A DNA stretch of 64,000 nt from assembly GCA_000170815.1 (NCBI GenBank), contig ABCO01000007.1:1-64000 (forward strand). The letters are read 5' to 3'. Of this stretch, positions 35,545 through 45,147 are shown one piece after another. Under the pieces are notes generated by a model, which worked only from the letters and a program-made list of their open reading frames with translations, was not told where the DNA came from and searched no databases. Position 1 is the stretch's first letter; each line of letters starts with the position of its first letter. This DNA is from an unidentified eubacterium SCB49 (GTDB taxonomy: Bacteria; Bacteroidota; Bacteroidia; Flavobacteriales; Flavobacteriaceae). The translations under genes and the position numbers were made by a program.

Positions 35545-37578
35545 TTATTGCTTAGCTTTAAAATAATCGTAGGTTGCTAGTTGTGACTGCACTTTAGGTT
35601 CGTTATTCATCACGTATGTATTGCTTTGGTTTTTATCAATAATACGTGCTTTTACATTGTCTCTTAGTTGGAGATTTACAAGGTCTAACAAAGTTTTTTT
35701 ATGGTCTACATCGTAAATAGGTGTGATTACCTCAATGCGATGACTTAAATTTCGAGTCATCCAGTCTGCAGAGCCTATAAATGTTTTTTGCGCTCCACCA
35801 GCGTTAAAAATATAAATACGTCCGTGTTCTAAAAAACGGTCTATCACAGAGGTAATGGTTATGTTTTTACTTTGTCCTTTTATGCCTGGTACTAAAGTGC
35901 ATATTCCTCTTATGAGCAATTGTATCTTTACACCAGCATTACTAGCGCGATAAAGTAGCTTAATCATTTGTTTGTCTTGAAGACTATTCATTTTTAATAT
36001 AACCGCTGCATGTTCGCCACGTTCTGCAAAAGCAATCTCATTGTTTAGAAGTTCAATAAAGCGCGCTCTAGTTGTAAAAGGAGAAACGATTAATCTTTTT
36101 GTCTTAGGAATAATGGTTACCCGGTTAAGAACTTGAAATACCTTTTTAACTTCTTTTGTAATTTTTCTGTTGGCAGTCATTAATCCAAAATCAGTGTACA
36201 GTGTTGCGGTGTTTTCATTAAAATTACCTGTAGCAATATAAGCATACCTTGTAGTCTCATTACCAACATGTCTAGTGATATTTAAGATTTTGCTATGTAC
36301 TTTTATGTCTGGATAGCTGTAGATTACTTGAGCTCCATTGTCTTCAAATATTTTGCCCCATTTTATGTTGTTTGCCTCATCAAAACGAGCTTTTACTTCT
36401 ATAAAAACAATTACTTTTTTTCCGTTTTTTGCAGCAAGTGTAATAGCATCATTTAGTCGAGACTCTTTTGCCGCACGGTAAATAGTGATTCTTATTTTTT
36501 TGACATATTTATCTGTCGCTGCTTCTTCTAATAAACGAATTACAGGTTCAAAAGATTGATACGGATAATGGATTAATCGATCTTTTGCATCAATGGCATC
36601 AAACATTGAGTCGTATTCACTTAAGAGGGGGTGAGGTAGCGGTGTTAGTGTTGTATTAGTTAATTGATTTTCTGTAGGGTTTGGAAACCTAAAAAAATCT
36701 TTAAAATTATGGTAGTTGCCACCTTTTATAATGTCTAAATTAGTGACGTCAAGTAGGGTGTTTAGCTTTTCTAGATGGTTTTTTGGCATCTCGCTGTCCA
36801 CTAATACACGTGTGGCTTGTCCTGTTTCTCTTTTGTGTAATGCTTCTTTTATTTTGTCTTTAAGATTCCCAGAAAACTCATCTTCAATATACAATTCTGC
36901 ATCTCTTGATAATTTAATTGAATAGTAGGTTTTTTTTAATTCACCTTTAGCAGTTTGTTTTAGGTTGTATTTTAAAACATCATCAATAAAGGTGATATAG
37001 TGTTTGCCGTTTTGCTTCGGAAATATAAAAAATCTAGGTGCTTCTTGAGGAATTTCTACCATTTCTAAAGCATTGTCATCTAATAATGACGAAAGGTAGA
37101 GTGTTTCATTTTTAAAAAAAGCATCCTCTTTAGTAGCATCTGAGTATGTTTTTATAGCGATCTTGTCTTTTAGACATTCTGTAAAATAGTTTTTAGCAAC
37201 TAGTTTTTGGGTAGAGGTAAATTGATTGTGATTAATGAGGTGAATACCTTCTTGTTTAAGCGAAGGAATAATCTGATCATAAAAAATTGCTCCAAATTCT
37301 TGTTGTTGTTTCTCAACCTGAACCTTTAGTTCTTTGAGTACCTTGTTTGGTTTAGAGATAAGCCGTTTACGTAAGGGCTTTTCTATGTCTTTTATTTGTC
37401 TAATATCGCTAACACGAACTTTGAAAAACTCATCCAGATTAGAGGAGAATATGGCTAAAAATTTGATGCGTTCGTACAGAGGATTTCTTGTGTCTGCAGC
37501 TTCCTGCAGCACTCTATGGTTAAAACGTAACCAAGATAAATCACGATGATAATATTTATTAGTATATAATGAAGCCAT
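35545..37578 (-). CDS. ppk1: Polyphosphate kinase 1
   Basis: 677 residues. It makes polyphosphate from ATP by way of a phosphohistidine. Seen: YYHRDLSWLRFNHRVL, FSSNLDEFFKVRV, the autophosphorylated His in DIKVHSKILN, YIATGNFNENTATLYTD, and the second catalytic His in FLEHGRIYIFNAG. The length is right for the family. It stands alone, with a divergent-side spacer of ~150 bp to the lipoprotein gene. Confidence 0.95.
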   Translation of the reverse strand: MASLYTNKYYHRDLSWLRFNHRVLQEAADTRNPLYERIKFLAIFSSNLDEFFKVRVSDIRQIKDIEKPLRKRLISKPNKVLKELKVQVEKQQQEFGAIFYDQIIPSLKQEGIHLINHNQFTSTQKLVAKNYFTECLKDKIAIKTYSDATKEDAFFKNETLYLSSLLDDNALEMVEIPQEAPRFFIFPKQNGKHYITFIDDVLKYNLKQTAKGELKKTYYSIKLSRDAELYIEDEFSGNLKDKIKEALHKRETGQATRVLVDSEMPKNHLEKLNTLLDVTNLDIIKGGNYHNFKDFFRFPNPTENQLTNTTLTPLPHPLLSEYDSMFDAIDAKDRLIHYPYQSFEPVIRLLEEAATDKYVKKIRITIYRAAKESRLNDAITLAAKNGKKVIVFIEVKARFDEANNIKWGKIFEDNGAQVIYSYPDIKVHSKILNITRHVGNETTRYAYIATGNFNENTATLYTDFGLMTANRKITKEVKKVFQVLNRVTIIPKTKRLIVSPFTTRARFIELLNNEIAFAERGEHAAVILKMNSLQDKQMIKLLYRASNAGVKIQLLIRGICTLVPGIKGQSKNITITSVIDRFLEHGRIYIFNAGGAQKTFIGSADWMTRNLSHRIEVITPIYDVDHKKTLLDLVNLQLRDNVKARIIDKNQSNTYVMNNEPKVQSQLATYDYFKAKQ

Positions 37579-37673
37579 AATATTTTCGCCTAAGTGAAAT
37601 CGCTATTTGTTATGGCAAAATAAGGCTTAAAAGAGCTCATCCTATGTTTATAGAATGTTAAGTTTTTTACAAA

Positions 37674-37705
37674 AAAAATGGTCGCTTAATAAAGCGACCA
37701 TTTTT
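37674..37705 (-). terminator. Terminator after lipocalin-like lipoprotein gene
   Basis: A perfect 14-bp stem AAAAATGGTCGCTT and complement with a 4-nt loop, flanked by A and T runs, 20 bp past the stop codon. Confidence 0.92.
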
Positions 37706-37725
37706 ATAATATTACTTGTTTTCTA

Positions 37726-38256
37726 TTACAAGTCATTAAATGTATAAGTCACATTAATAACACTTGTTTGGCTAGTTTCACCTTGTTCAAAAGAAGTTTC
37801 TTGAGAAGCCTGAAGTACTAAAACATCATCTGTAAGTGTTGTTACTTCAAAATTTGCTATTTCACCATTATTTGCTGCAATAGTAAGTGTGCTCCCGTTT
37901 AAAGTCCAAGTCCCATCTTCGTCAAAAGCAAGACCAGATTCTGAAGATGTGTATGTTTCAGTAGTAGCCTCACCGTTTATAGTGGTAGTTAGTACAATAT
38001 CATAGCTTCCTTGAGCAGAAAAAGTGTTAGGGTTTTCTTCAAAAGTAAATGTAGAATTGATGTTTTCTCCTACACCATTAAAAGAAGATTCGATAGTGTC
38101 TGAGCCAGTTGTAGAAACAGAAGTTCCTTCATATGTAAAAGCGACTAAGTTCCATGTTTCAGCTAAGTCATTGTCGTCAGTTGCATCGTCGTCGTTACCA
38201 CAAGAATAAAGTGATACTGTAATTAATGCAAGAAATAAAAATTTGAATGTTTTCAT
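37726..38256 (-). CDS. Lipocalin-like lipoprotein
   Basis: 176 residues. Lipoprotein signal peptide ending in the lipobox VSLYSC (Cys about 19) followed by an Asp/Asn-rich stretch (GNDDDATDDND), which may act as a surface-export signal of the type known for Bacteroidota lipoproteins (inference). Then the lipocalin-like pattern: ETWNLVAFTYEG, TFTFEENPNTFSAQGSYD, GTWTLNGSTLTI, ending in beta strands. The ligand is unknown. Single-gene unit. Confidence 0.87.
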   Translation of the reverse strand: MKTFKFLFLALITVSLYSCGNDDDATDDNDLAETWNLVAFTYEGTSVSTTGSDTIESSFNGVGENINSTFTFEENPNTFSAQGSYDIVLTTTINGEATTETYTSSESGLAFDEDGTWTLNGSTLTIAANNGEIANFEVTTLTDDVLVLQASQETSFEQGETSQTSVINVTYTFNDL

Positions 38257-38317
38257 AGTTTATTTTTTTTATAAGGCGGCAAAACTAGCCAAAAAACTAT
38301 AGAGTAAAAAATAAAGC

Positions 38318-38932
38318 TTAAAACAAACCATTAATCTCAGCATCAATCTTATTGATAACAGCTCCTAGATGCTCAGGGTTGTCTACAAAGTCTAGGTTAT
38401 CTACATCAAGAATGATTAGGTTTCCTTTGTTGTAGGTTGTAATCCAAGCCTCATAACGCTCATTAAGGCGGCTTAGGTAGTCTATGCTAATGCTGTTTTC
38501 ATATTCGCGGCCGCGTTTGTGTATCTGGCTTACTAGATTAGGTATAGAACTGCGTAAATAGATAAGAAGATCTGGACCTTCTGTTACACTTTCCATAAGA
38601 TCAAAAAGTGATTTGTAGTTTTCATAATCGCGATTGGTCATTAGACCCATGGCATGAAGATTGGGTGCAAAAATATAAGCATCCTCATAAATAGTTCTGT
38701 CTTGAATTACTTTTTTGCCTTTCTCTCTAATCTCAAGTATTTGTCTAAAACGACTGTTTAAAAAGTAAATCTGGAGGTTAAAAGACCAACGCTCCATTGC
38801 GTTATAAAAATCATCTAAATATGGATTGTCTTCAACATCTTCATATTGAGGTTTCCATTTATAATGTTTTGCTAATAATCGAGTTAGGGTAGTTTTTCCA
38901 GACCCAATATTTCCAGCTATGGCAACGTGCAT
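38318..38932 (-). CDS. Deoxynucleoside kinase
   Basis: 204 residues. It phosphorylates deoxynucleosides in the salvage pathway. Seen: the P-loop AIAGNIGSGKTTL (about 4-16), YLDDFY, ERWSFNLQIYFL, the DRT motif in QDRTIYEDAYIF, and lid region RGREYENS. This is the short dNK/dGK-type enzyme. It starts 4 bp after the stop of the frameshifted gene upstream and was probably co-transcribed with it. A nucleoside transporter in the window fits salvage. Confidence 0.92.
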   Translation of the reverse strand: MHVAIAGNIGSGKTTLTRLLAKHYKWKPQYEDVEDNPYLDDFYNAMERWSFNLQIYFLNSRFRQILEIREKGKKVIQDRTIYEDAYIFAPNLHAMGLMTNRDYENYKSLFDLMESVTEGPDLLIYLRSSIPNLVSQIHKRGREYENSISIDYLSRLNERYEAWITTYNKGNLIILDVDNLDFVDNPEHLGAVINKIDAEINGLF

Positions 38933-38936
38933 ATTA

Positions 38937-39711
38937 TTACTTCTTTGTTTGTTTTAGGCTAAAAGCCACTATTTTTTCTCCGTTATAAATATAGAGTAAA
39001 TCTTGACGAAGCTGCAAGTTTACTATTTGAGTTTCTTTAAATTCAAGAGGTACAAAATTACTGTTTTCTTTTAATTTTAAAAGCAATTGTGAGGGAGTCA
39101 TTACAAGTAAATTTTCATTGTCTTGAACTACTGCGATTCCTTCCGAAATTTTAAAGACATCTAATAGGCCTCCATAGATATTATACTGTCTCACTTCTTT
39201 ATTAGTGAGAATAAAAAAATAATTAAAATTTGAAGCCACATCTATTATTTCGTCAGTAATAGGTTGACTTATTTGTAGTCGTTTTTGAGTGTTATAATTA
39301 TAAAGCTCTACTTGTTGTGTGTCTGTGTTTACTAACCAAAGATTGTTATTTCCTGCATTTCTAACAGCTCCAGTGTTTATGAAATCTGGGAGGTCATTAA
39401 AATTTATTCTCTTTATCTCATTTAATTTGTTGTCTAAAAAAACAACGGTATTAAAAGCGTTGTAATACACTGCTACTTTTAAAGGGTTTATAATATCTAC
39501 CGAAGTGACATTGCCTAATTGAATCTCACTAAATTGAAAATTAGCGTTAGGTCCAGTTTTCGTGATCGTGTTTTCTGTAATAGAATAGGTGTTTTGATAA
39601 CCATCAATGCCTATAAAAGTGTCTGCATTTAAAGGGGGTTTTAGTTGTCAGGCTTGTCTCTTGTGCAAAGCAGGAGATGGTGGTTAGTAAAAAAAATAGT
39701 AGGTATTTCAT
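38937..39711 (-). pseudogene. Exported beta-propeller-like protein gene, frameshifted
   Basis: From the ATG at 39711 the frame gives a signal peptide (MKYLLFFLLTTISCFAQ) and then stops soon after a run of five C on this strand (39634-39638). Shifting by one base, as if one C were extra, reopens a frame that continues without stop for ~230 codons to 38937, for a full protein of about 257 residues. That part reads FIGIDGYQNTYSITEN, VAVYYNAFNTVVFLD, and further strands like a small beta-propeller or a lipoprotein accessory. So either the gene is inactivated, it switches by slippage in the C-run, or the read has an error. The downstream deoxynucleoside kinase gene would be affected by polarity. 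Confidence 0.8.
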
Positions 39712-39801
39712 ACTTTCACAAGATACAAAATACAACAGCTTATTCAAGACTAAAATATTAAATTCGTTTTTCCGTTTTAACAACTAATAAAACCAACTAT
39801 T

Positions 39802-40629
39802 ATGAAAAAAAATAACCTATTGCTCTCTATTGTTTTTTGTTTAATGACAATAGTTCTAAATGCACAGAGTATTAAAGGAGTTGCTACCTATAAGACCGAC
39901 ACAAAAATGGATATGAAGATAGATAGCACAAAAATGAATGTTGACTTGCAGGTTTCTTTAATGGCTCAATTAAGAAAACAAATGCAAAAAGAATACACGC
40001 TTGATTTTAATGCTGAGGAGTCTATTTACACAGAAGTCCCAAAACTTGACGCACCATCTGCCCCTTCTTCGAGCGGCATAAAAATTGAATTTTCAGGAGG
40101 TACAGATATATTATATAGAAATACAAAAGAGTCGTTAGTGGTAAATGAAACCGAAATAATGAGTAAACCCTTTTTGATAAAAGATACCGCAGTAAAACCA
40201 GCATGGGTTTTAGAGAAGGATATTAAAAGCATAGGGAATTACACGTGTTTTAAAGCCACTTGGACAAGAGACGTAGAAAAACAAAGATTTGACAGTCTAA
40301 AAAAGGAAATGGTAAAAGAAACTGTTTCAAAAACGACCACTGCTTGGTACACATTAGATCTTCCGGTTCAGCACGGACCTTCTACTTTTTGGGGATTACC
40401 AGGCTTAATATTGGAGATTGAAGATGGAAAACAAACTATATTATGTTCTAAAGTGGTTCTTAATCCAGAAAAATCAAAAGAAATCGTACAGCCAACTAAA
40501 GGGAAAGAGGTGACACAAGAAGAGTATGATGCCATTAGTGAAAAAAAGAACGCAGAGATGATGGAGCAATTTCAGCAAAGAAGCAGTAAAAGGAAAGGGA
40601 GTGTAAATACAATACAAATAGGGGGCTAG
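39802..40629 (+). CDS. GLPGLI family protein
   Basis: 275 residues with a signal peptide (1-21, TIVLNAQ). The family hallmark is WGLPGLILEIEDGKQTILCS (about 200-220), preceded by TTAWYTLDLPVQHGPS. The N-terminal half is charged, the C-terminal tail basic. The family is restricted to Bacteroidota and has no assigned function. It is the first of two such genes placed before a TonB-dependent receptor-like gene. Confidence 0.93.
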   Translation: MKKNNLLLSIVFCLMTIVLNAQSIKGVATYKTDTKMDMKIDSTKMNVDLQVSLMAQLRKQMQKEYTLDFNAEESIYTEVPKLDAPSAPSSSGIKIEFSGGTDILYRNTKESLVVNETEIMSKPFLIKDTAVKPAWVLEKDIKSIGNYTCFKATWTRDVEKQRFDSLKKEMVKETVSKTTTAWYTLDLPVQHGPSTFWGLPGLILEIEDGKQTILCSKVVLNPEKSKEIVQPTKGKEVTQEEYDAISEKKNAEMMEQFQQRSSKRKGSVNTIQIGG

Positions 40630-40776
40630 ATACGTCTACTATTTTTCATCTAAGTTAAAAACTAGTTTGACTTTAGCGAGGTAATTAAGATTTAGTATCG
40701 TCTAATGGATGTGATTACTAATTGTTCTCCTTAAATTTTTAGAAGTAAACACGACAAAACACATAAAATATATACT

Positions 40777-41661
40777 ATGAAAAACCTATTTTTTATTGCA
40801 ATTGCGCTAGCGAGTTTTACCCTTGGGGCTCAAAATGTAAGCGGAAAAGCTTATTACGAGTCTAAAACGACTGTCAATATGGACGATTTTGGAAGGCCCG
40901 GCATGAGTGAAGAAATTAAAAATCGAATTATGGCTAGTATGAAGAGTGAGTTAGAAAAAACATTTATTCTTTCTTTTAGTGGTAATGAGTCTTCTTATAA
41001 AGAAGAAGAAAAGTTAGATACAGGAAATTCAGGTTCTTATGGTCGTGGTTTTAGGGCAGCTATTGGGAGTGTAACACCTGGGGTACAATATAAAGACGTA
41101 ACGAGTAATGAACTTTTAGAAGAGCGTGAGTTTTTTGGGAAAGAATTTTTAATTAAAGATACAATTGCAAACCTAGAATGGCAGGTAACCAAAGAGCAAA
41201 AAATGATTGGCGAATATTTTGCAATAAAAGCAACTGCTGTAAAAAAATTAAACGACACAGATTTTAGTTTTGCGCGTAGAAGAGCTCCTGGAAATAGAGA
41301 AGACAATGCGGCAGAAGACAAAAAGCAAGATAGTATTAATAAAGCAAAAGAAAATGATCCTTTAAGCCAGATTGAAGTGCCTAAAGAAACCGTAGTTACT
41401 GCTTGGTTTACACCACAAATACCAGTGCAAAATGGACCTGCAGAATATGGCGGATTACCAGGTTTAATTCTCGAGCTTAATATTGATAGACAGACTATTT
41501 TGTGTTCGAAAATTGTGTTGAATCCTACAGATGGAGTTGATATTAAAAAACCTAGTAAAGGTAAAAAAGTGAGCCGTGAAGAGTTCAATGAAATCGTTAA
41601 AGTGAAGACAGAAGAGATGCGTGAAAATTTTAGAGGCCGAGGTGGACGTTCTAGAGGATAA
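40777..41661 (+). CDS. GLPGLI family protein
   Basis: 294 residues, signal peptide (1-18, TLGAQ). It has the family motif YGGLPGLILELNIDRQTILC, preceded by VTAWFTPQIPVQNGP, and a Cys shared with the first copy. An inserted acidic/basic stretch (RRAPGNREDNAAEDKKQD) separates the two halves, and an Arg/Gly-rich tail ends it (FRGRGGRSRG). It probably arose by duplication of the gene before it, with a 147-bp spacer between. Only 33 bp separate it from the receptor gene, so they form one unit. Confidence 0.93.
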   Translation: MKNLFFIAIALASFTLGAQNVSGKAYYESKTTVNMDDFGRPGMSEEIKNRIMASMKSELEKTFILSFSGNESSYKEEEKLDTGNSGSYGRGFRAAIGSVTPGVQYKDVTSNELLEEREFFGKEFLIKDTIANLEWQVTKEQKMIGEYFAIKATAVKKLNDTDFSFARRRAPGNREDNAAEDKKQDSINKAKENDPLSQIEVPKETVVTAWFTPQIPVQNGPAEYGGLPGLILELNIDRQTILCSKIVLNPTDGVDIKKPSKGKKVSREEFNEIVKVKTEEMRENFRGRGGRSRG

Positions 41662-41694
41662 GCTTATTTAGTTTCAATAAATCAAAAAAATATT

Positions 41695-44454
41695 ATGAAA
41701 AATATATTAGGGGCAATCGTCCTACTATTGTCTATTGCCGCTTCTGCTCAGAGTGTAAAAATGAGAGGTTTTATTACAGATTCTATTGGTGAACCTTTAG
41801 AATTTGCAAATGTTATCGCTACTAAAGTAAGTTCGGGAGATTTAGAGACCTATGCTATCACAAATTATGAGGGCCAATACCAATTAAATTTACCTAAAGG
41901 AGATACTTATTTGTTAAAAGCAAGTTTTTTAGGGTTTCAGACACAAGAAAAAACAGTAACGGTCCCTGAAGATGGCGAAAATTTCACCCAAAGTTTTGCT
42001 TTAAATCCATTAGCATCACAACTTGATGGAGTAGAGATTGTATATGAAATGCCTGTAACGGTAAAAGGTGATACTATCGTTTATAATGCAGATAGTTTTA
42101 CAACCGGTGAAGAGCGTAAACTCGGTGATATTATGGATAATCTTCCCGGTGTTGAGGTTAACGAAGATGGAGAGATTGAAGTTGAAGGAAATGCCGTACA
42201 GAAAGTGATGATAGAAGGGAAAGACTTTTTTGATGGTGACTCAAAGCTCGCTACAAAAAATATACCTGCCGATGCCGTAGATAAGATAGAAGTGTTGCGT
42301 AATTATAATGAGGTTGGTCAATTAAAAGGCTTAGGGAATGATCAAGATAATGTGGCTATAAATATTAAGTTAAAAGAAGGTAAAAAGAATTTTTGGTTTG
42401 GAGAGATTTCAGCTGGTGGTGGTATTGTAGGTGATGATACTGCAGGGTATCTTGCGCACCCAAAATTATTTTATTACAATCCCAAATACAGTCTTAACTT
42501 TATTACAGATTTTAATAATATAGGGGAGGTTCCTTTTACGTTTAGAGACTATATTAATTTTACTGGTGGTTTTAGAAGTTTTAATCAGTCAGGAGGTACA
42601 CGTTTTAATATAAGCGATAGTGGTCTAGGTTTTGCGGTGACTCAAAATGATAGAGCTAATGAGATTGAAACTAAGTTTTTTGCGGGTAACTTTAGCTATG
42701 CTGTTAATGAAAGCTTAGATATAAGTGGTTTTGGTATTGCTTCAGACAATACAACAAATATTGTAAATAACTCTCTCCGTCAATATGTGTCTACTGGATT
42801 AGATGAAAGCACGAGCGCTACTACAAACCAAAGTAATAAGCTAGCAATGCTTAAGTTAAGCGCAGTTTACAAACCTACCACAGATTTGCAAGTGGATTAT
42901 GACGTACTGCTTAGAGCAAGCTCACAAGAAGAAGATGCAAATGTTTTTTCTGTATTTGATGGGGTAACGAATGATATTACAGAAATCAAAGAAAACAAAC
43001 CGTATTCTATTAGCCAAAACGCAAATGCGTATTATACCTTAAATGAAAAAAACATTTTTGCAGGACAAGTGCAGCAAGTTTACCAAAATGAAGATCCTTT
43101 TTATAACGCGGTAACAGATTTGGTTCCCTTTGGAGGAATATTGCCTATAGATGAAAATCAAGACCCGTACAGTATTAATCAAGATAAAAATGTAAAAACG
43201 AATAAGATTGATGCAAAAATAGATCATTATTATGTGCTTAATAATACGAGTAATATCAACTTTACTTTAGGAACAACTTATAGCAATCAAAAATTTAATT
43301 CTAACATCTTTCAGTTGCTAGGTAATGGCGATACGTTAGACTTTAATCAGTCTACAGCGGTAGATGGTGAGGTTTTTCCACTTGTTAATGATGTAGATTA
43401 TACTTTTAGCGATGTGTTTTTAGGAGCACATTACAAGGTGAAAACAGGTAAGTTTACGTTTACACCGGGTGTAACATTACACAATTATAATGTGTCAAGT
43501 GATCAGCTAGGTGTAAGTAGTAGTGATAATGAGGTGAGTGTATTACCAGATTTAAGTGTGATATTCGACTTAAAAAAGAGTGAAAGCATTCGTTTTAATT
43601 ATGACATTAGTGCACAATACACAGATGTAAATGATTATGCAGAAGCTTATGTTTTTAATAACTATAATCGCCTTTTTAGAGGAAATAGAAACCTAGAAAA
43701 CTCTTTAGATCATAACTACAGATTAACGTATTCTAACTTTAACTTATTTAATTACACAAACATAAGTGGTTCTTTAAATTATAGTAAAAAAGTAGAAGGC
43801 TTTAAAAATCAGACTAATATTTTATTGCCAAGTGATACAAATGAATTATTAGCTGTTAATCAAGTAAGTTCTCCTTTTAATATAGATAGTGATTTTCCAG
43901 ATGAAACCTTTTCTGCTAATGCACGTTTCAGTAAAAACATTAAAAAGTTTGTGTTAAGAGCTAGTGGTAGTTTGTCATTAAGCAAGACTTATAATGAAGT
44001 AAATAGTGCGGTAGCAGAGAGTGAAAGTTTCACTCAAAACTACACAGCAAGTGCTGGAACAAACTTTAGAGATTGGCCTAATTTAGAGTTAGGATATCGA
44101 CTCAATATCAATGAATATGATAACGGTGGACTAGCACAGACTTTTATCACACAACGTCCATATGCTAGTTTTGATGCTCGATTCTTGAAAAACTTTACAT
44201 TTAATGCAGAGTGGGATTTTTACGATTACACAAACGACCGTAATACCATCGAGAATAGATATTCGTTTTTAAATGCAAATTTATATTACCAACAAGCTGA
44301 TAGTAAGTGGGAGTTTCAAATACAAGCAGATAATGTGCTAGATACTGCATTTATAAATAATGATAGTTTTGACGACTCAATAAACACGACAACAACAACG
44401 CAGTATTTTGTACTGCCTAGAATTTTAATGTTTGTCGTAAAATATGACTTATAG
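41695..44454 (+). CDS. TonB-dependent receptor-like outer-membrane beta-barrel protein
   Basis: 919 residues. Signal peptide (1-18, IAASAQ), carboxypeptidase-regulatory-like domain (about 20-105, MRGFITDSIGEPLEFANVIA), plug-like domain (about 115-225, KLGDIMDNLPGVEVNEDGEI, DKIEVLRNYNE), and a long beta-barrel to the end. There is no clear SusC signature, and the family is the outer-membrane beta-barrel type often paired with GLPGLI proteins. Substrate unknown; import of a nutrient or metal, or an export role, cannot be told apart. Ends in ILMFVVKYDL. Confidence 0.9.
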   Translation: MKNILGAIVLLLSIAASAQSVKMRGFITDSIGEPLEFANVIATKVSSGDLETYAITNYEGQYQLNLPKGDTYLLKASFLGFQTQEKTVTVPEDGENFTQSFALNPLASQLDGVEIVYEMPVTVKGDTIVYNADSFTTGEERKLGDIMDNLPGVEVNEDGEIEVEGNAVQKVMIEGKDFFDGDSKLATKNIPADAVDKIEVLRNYNEVGQLKGLGNDQDNVAINIKLKEGKKNFWFGEISAGGGIVGDDTAGYLAHPKLFYYNPKYSLNFITDFNNIGEVPFTFRDYINFTGGFRSFNQSGGTRFNISDSGLGFAVTQNDRANEIETKFFAGNFSYAVNESLDISGFGIASDNTTNIVNNSLRQYVSTGLDESTSATTNQSNKLAMLKLSAVYKPTTDLQVDYDVLLRASSQEEDANVFSVFDGVTNDITEIKENKPYSISQNANAYYTLNEKNIFAGQVQQVYQNEDPFYNAVTDLVPFGGILPIDENQDPYSINQDKNVKTNKIDAKIDHYYVLNNTSNINFTLGTTYSNQKFNSNIFQLLGNGDTLDFNQSTAVDGEVFPLVNDVDYTFSDVFLGAHYKVKTGKFTFTPGVTLHNYNVSSDQLGVSSSDNEVSVLPDLSVIFDLKKSESIRFNYDISAQYTDVNDYAEAYVFNNYNRLFRGNRNLENSLDHNYRLTYSNFNLFNYTNISGSLNYSKKVEGFKNQTNILLPSDTNELLAVNQVSSPFNIDSDFPDETFSANARFSKNIKKFVLRASGSLSLSKTYNEVNSAVAESESFTQNYTASAGTNFRDWPNLELGYRLNINEYDNGGLAQTFITQRPYASFDARFLKNFTFNAEWDFYDYTNDRNTIENRYSFLNANLYYQQADSKWEFQIQADNVLDTAFINNDSFDDSINTTTTTQYFVLPRILMFVVKYDL

Positions 44455-44479
44455 GATAGTATTGATTAATTTAGCCAGG

Positions 44480-44512
44480 GCCTGCCTTTTTAAAAGTGCA
44501 GGCTTTTTTTTT
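44480..44512 (+). terminator. Terminator after TonB-dependent receptor-like gene
   Basis: GCCTGC (44480-44485) pairs with GCAGGC (44498-44503) around an A/T-rich loop that can extend the stem, then nine T residues. Confidence 0.88.
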
Positions 44513-44535
44513 GTACCTTTAGTAAAAAGTAAATA

Positions 44536-45147
44536 ATGCGTAAAATTCTTTTTGGAATTGGGATAGCCCTCGTTTTGGTTTTTGGTCTTAGATATTGTGA
44601 ACATCAAAAAGAGGATAGAGAACAAATAATTGCAAACACTAGCTTAATTGAAAAGCAATTAAAAAATGTAGGCAAGCTAATCGTGACAGAAGGGAGTTAT
44701 GCCCAGGTTTTTAGTTACGAAGATTCTAAAAAGTTTTATTTTGATGTGTTTTCGGCTAAGAAAAAAGCATTAGTAATAGTAAATGCATCTGCAACAATTA
44801 GTTATGATTTAAGTGAGATAACTTCGGAAATATTACAAGAATCAAAAACGGTACGTATCACTTCTATCCCAGAGCCCGAATTAAAAATATACCCAGAAAT
44901 AGAATATTATGATGTGACTCAAGATTACCTAAATCAGTTTGAAGCAAGAGATTATAACATTATAAAAAAGCGAGTAGAAAGCACGTTAAAAAAGAAAATT
45001 GAAGCTTCAGAATTACGTAAGAATGCTCAAAACAGATTCATTTCTGAATTACAAAAAATCTATATACTTACCAGTACAATGGGATGGACTTTAGAGTATA
45101 ATGATACGACTATTGATACTATAGTTCGCTTTAAGGAGTTGGATTGA
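44536..45147 (+). CDS. DUF4230 domain-containing protein
   Basis: 203 residues. A single N-terminal membrane anchor (about 3-20, ILFGIGIALVLVFGL) precedes an extracytoplasmic or cytoplasmic domain that matches DUF4230 (KLIVTEGSYAQVFSYEDSKK, YYDVTQDYLNQFEARDYN). Function unknown. It stops exactly where the convergent response regulator stops, with no spacer. Confidence 0.87.
   Translation: MRKILFGIGIALVLVFGLRYCEHQKEDREQIIANTSLIEKQLKNVGKLIVTEGSYAQVFSYEDSKKFYFDVFSAKKKALVIVNASATISYDLSEITSEILQESKTVRITSIPEPELKIYPEIEYYDVTQDYLNQFEARDYNIIKKRVESTLKKKIEASELRKNAQNRFISELQKIYILTSTMGWTLEYNDTTIDTIVRFKELD

Noticed and set aside
41037..41588. 183-codon minus-strand frame opposite the second GLPGLI gene
   Set aside because: The plus-strand gene has a signal peptide and the family motif; the antisense product has none.
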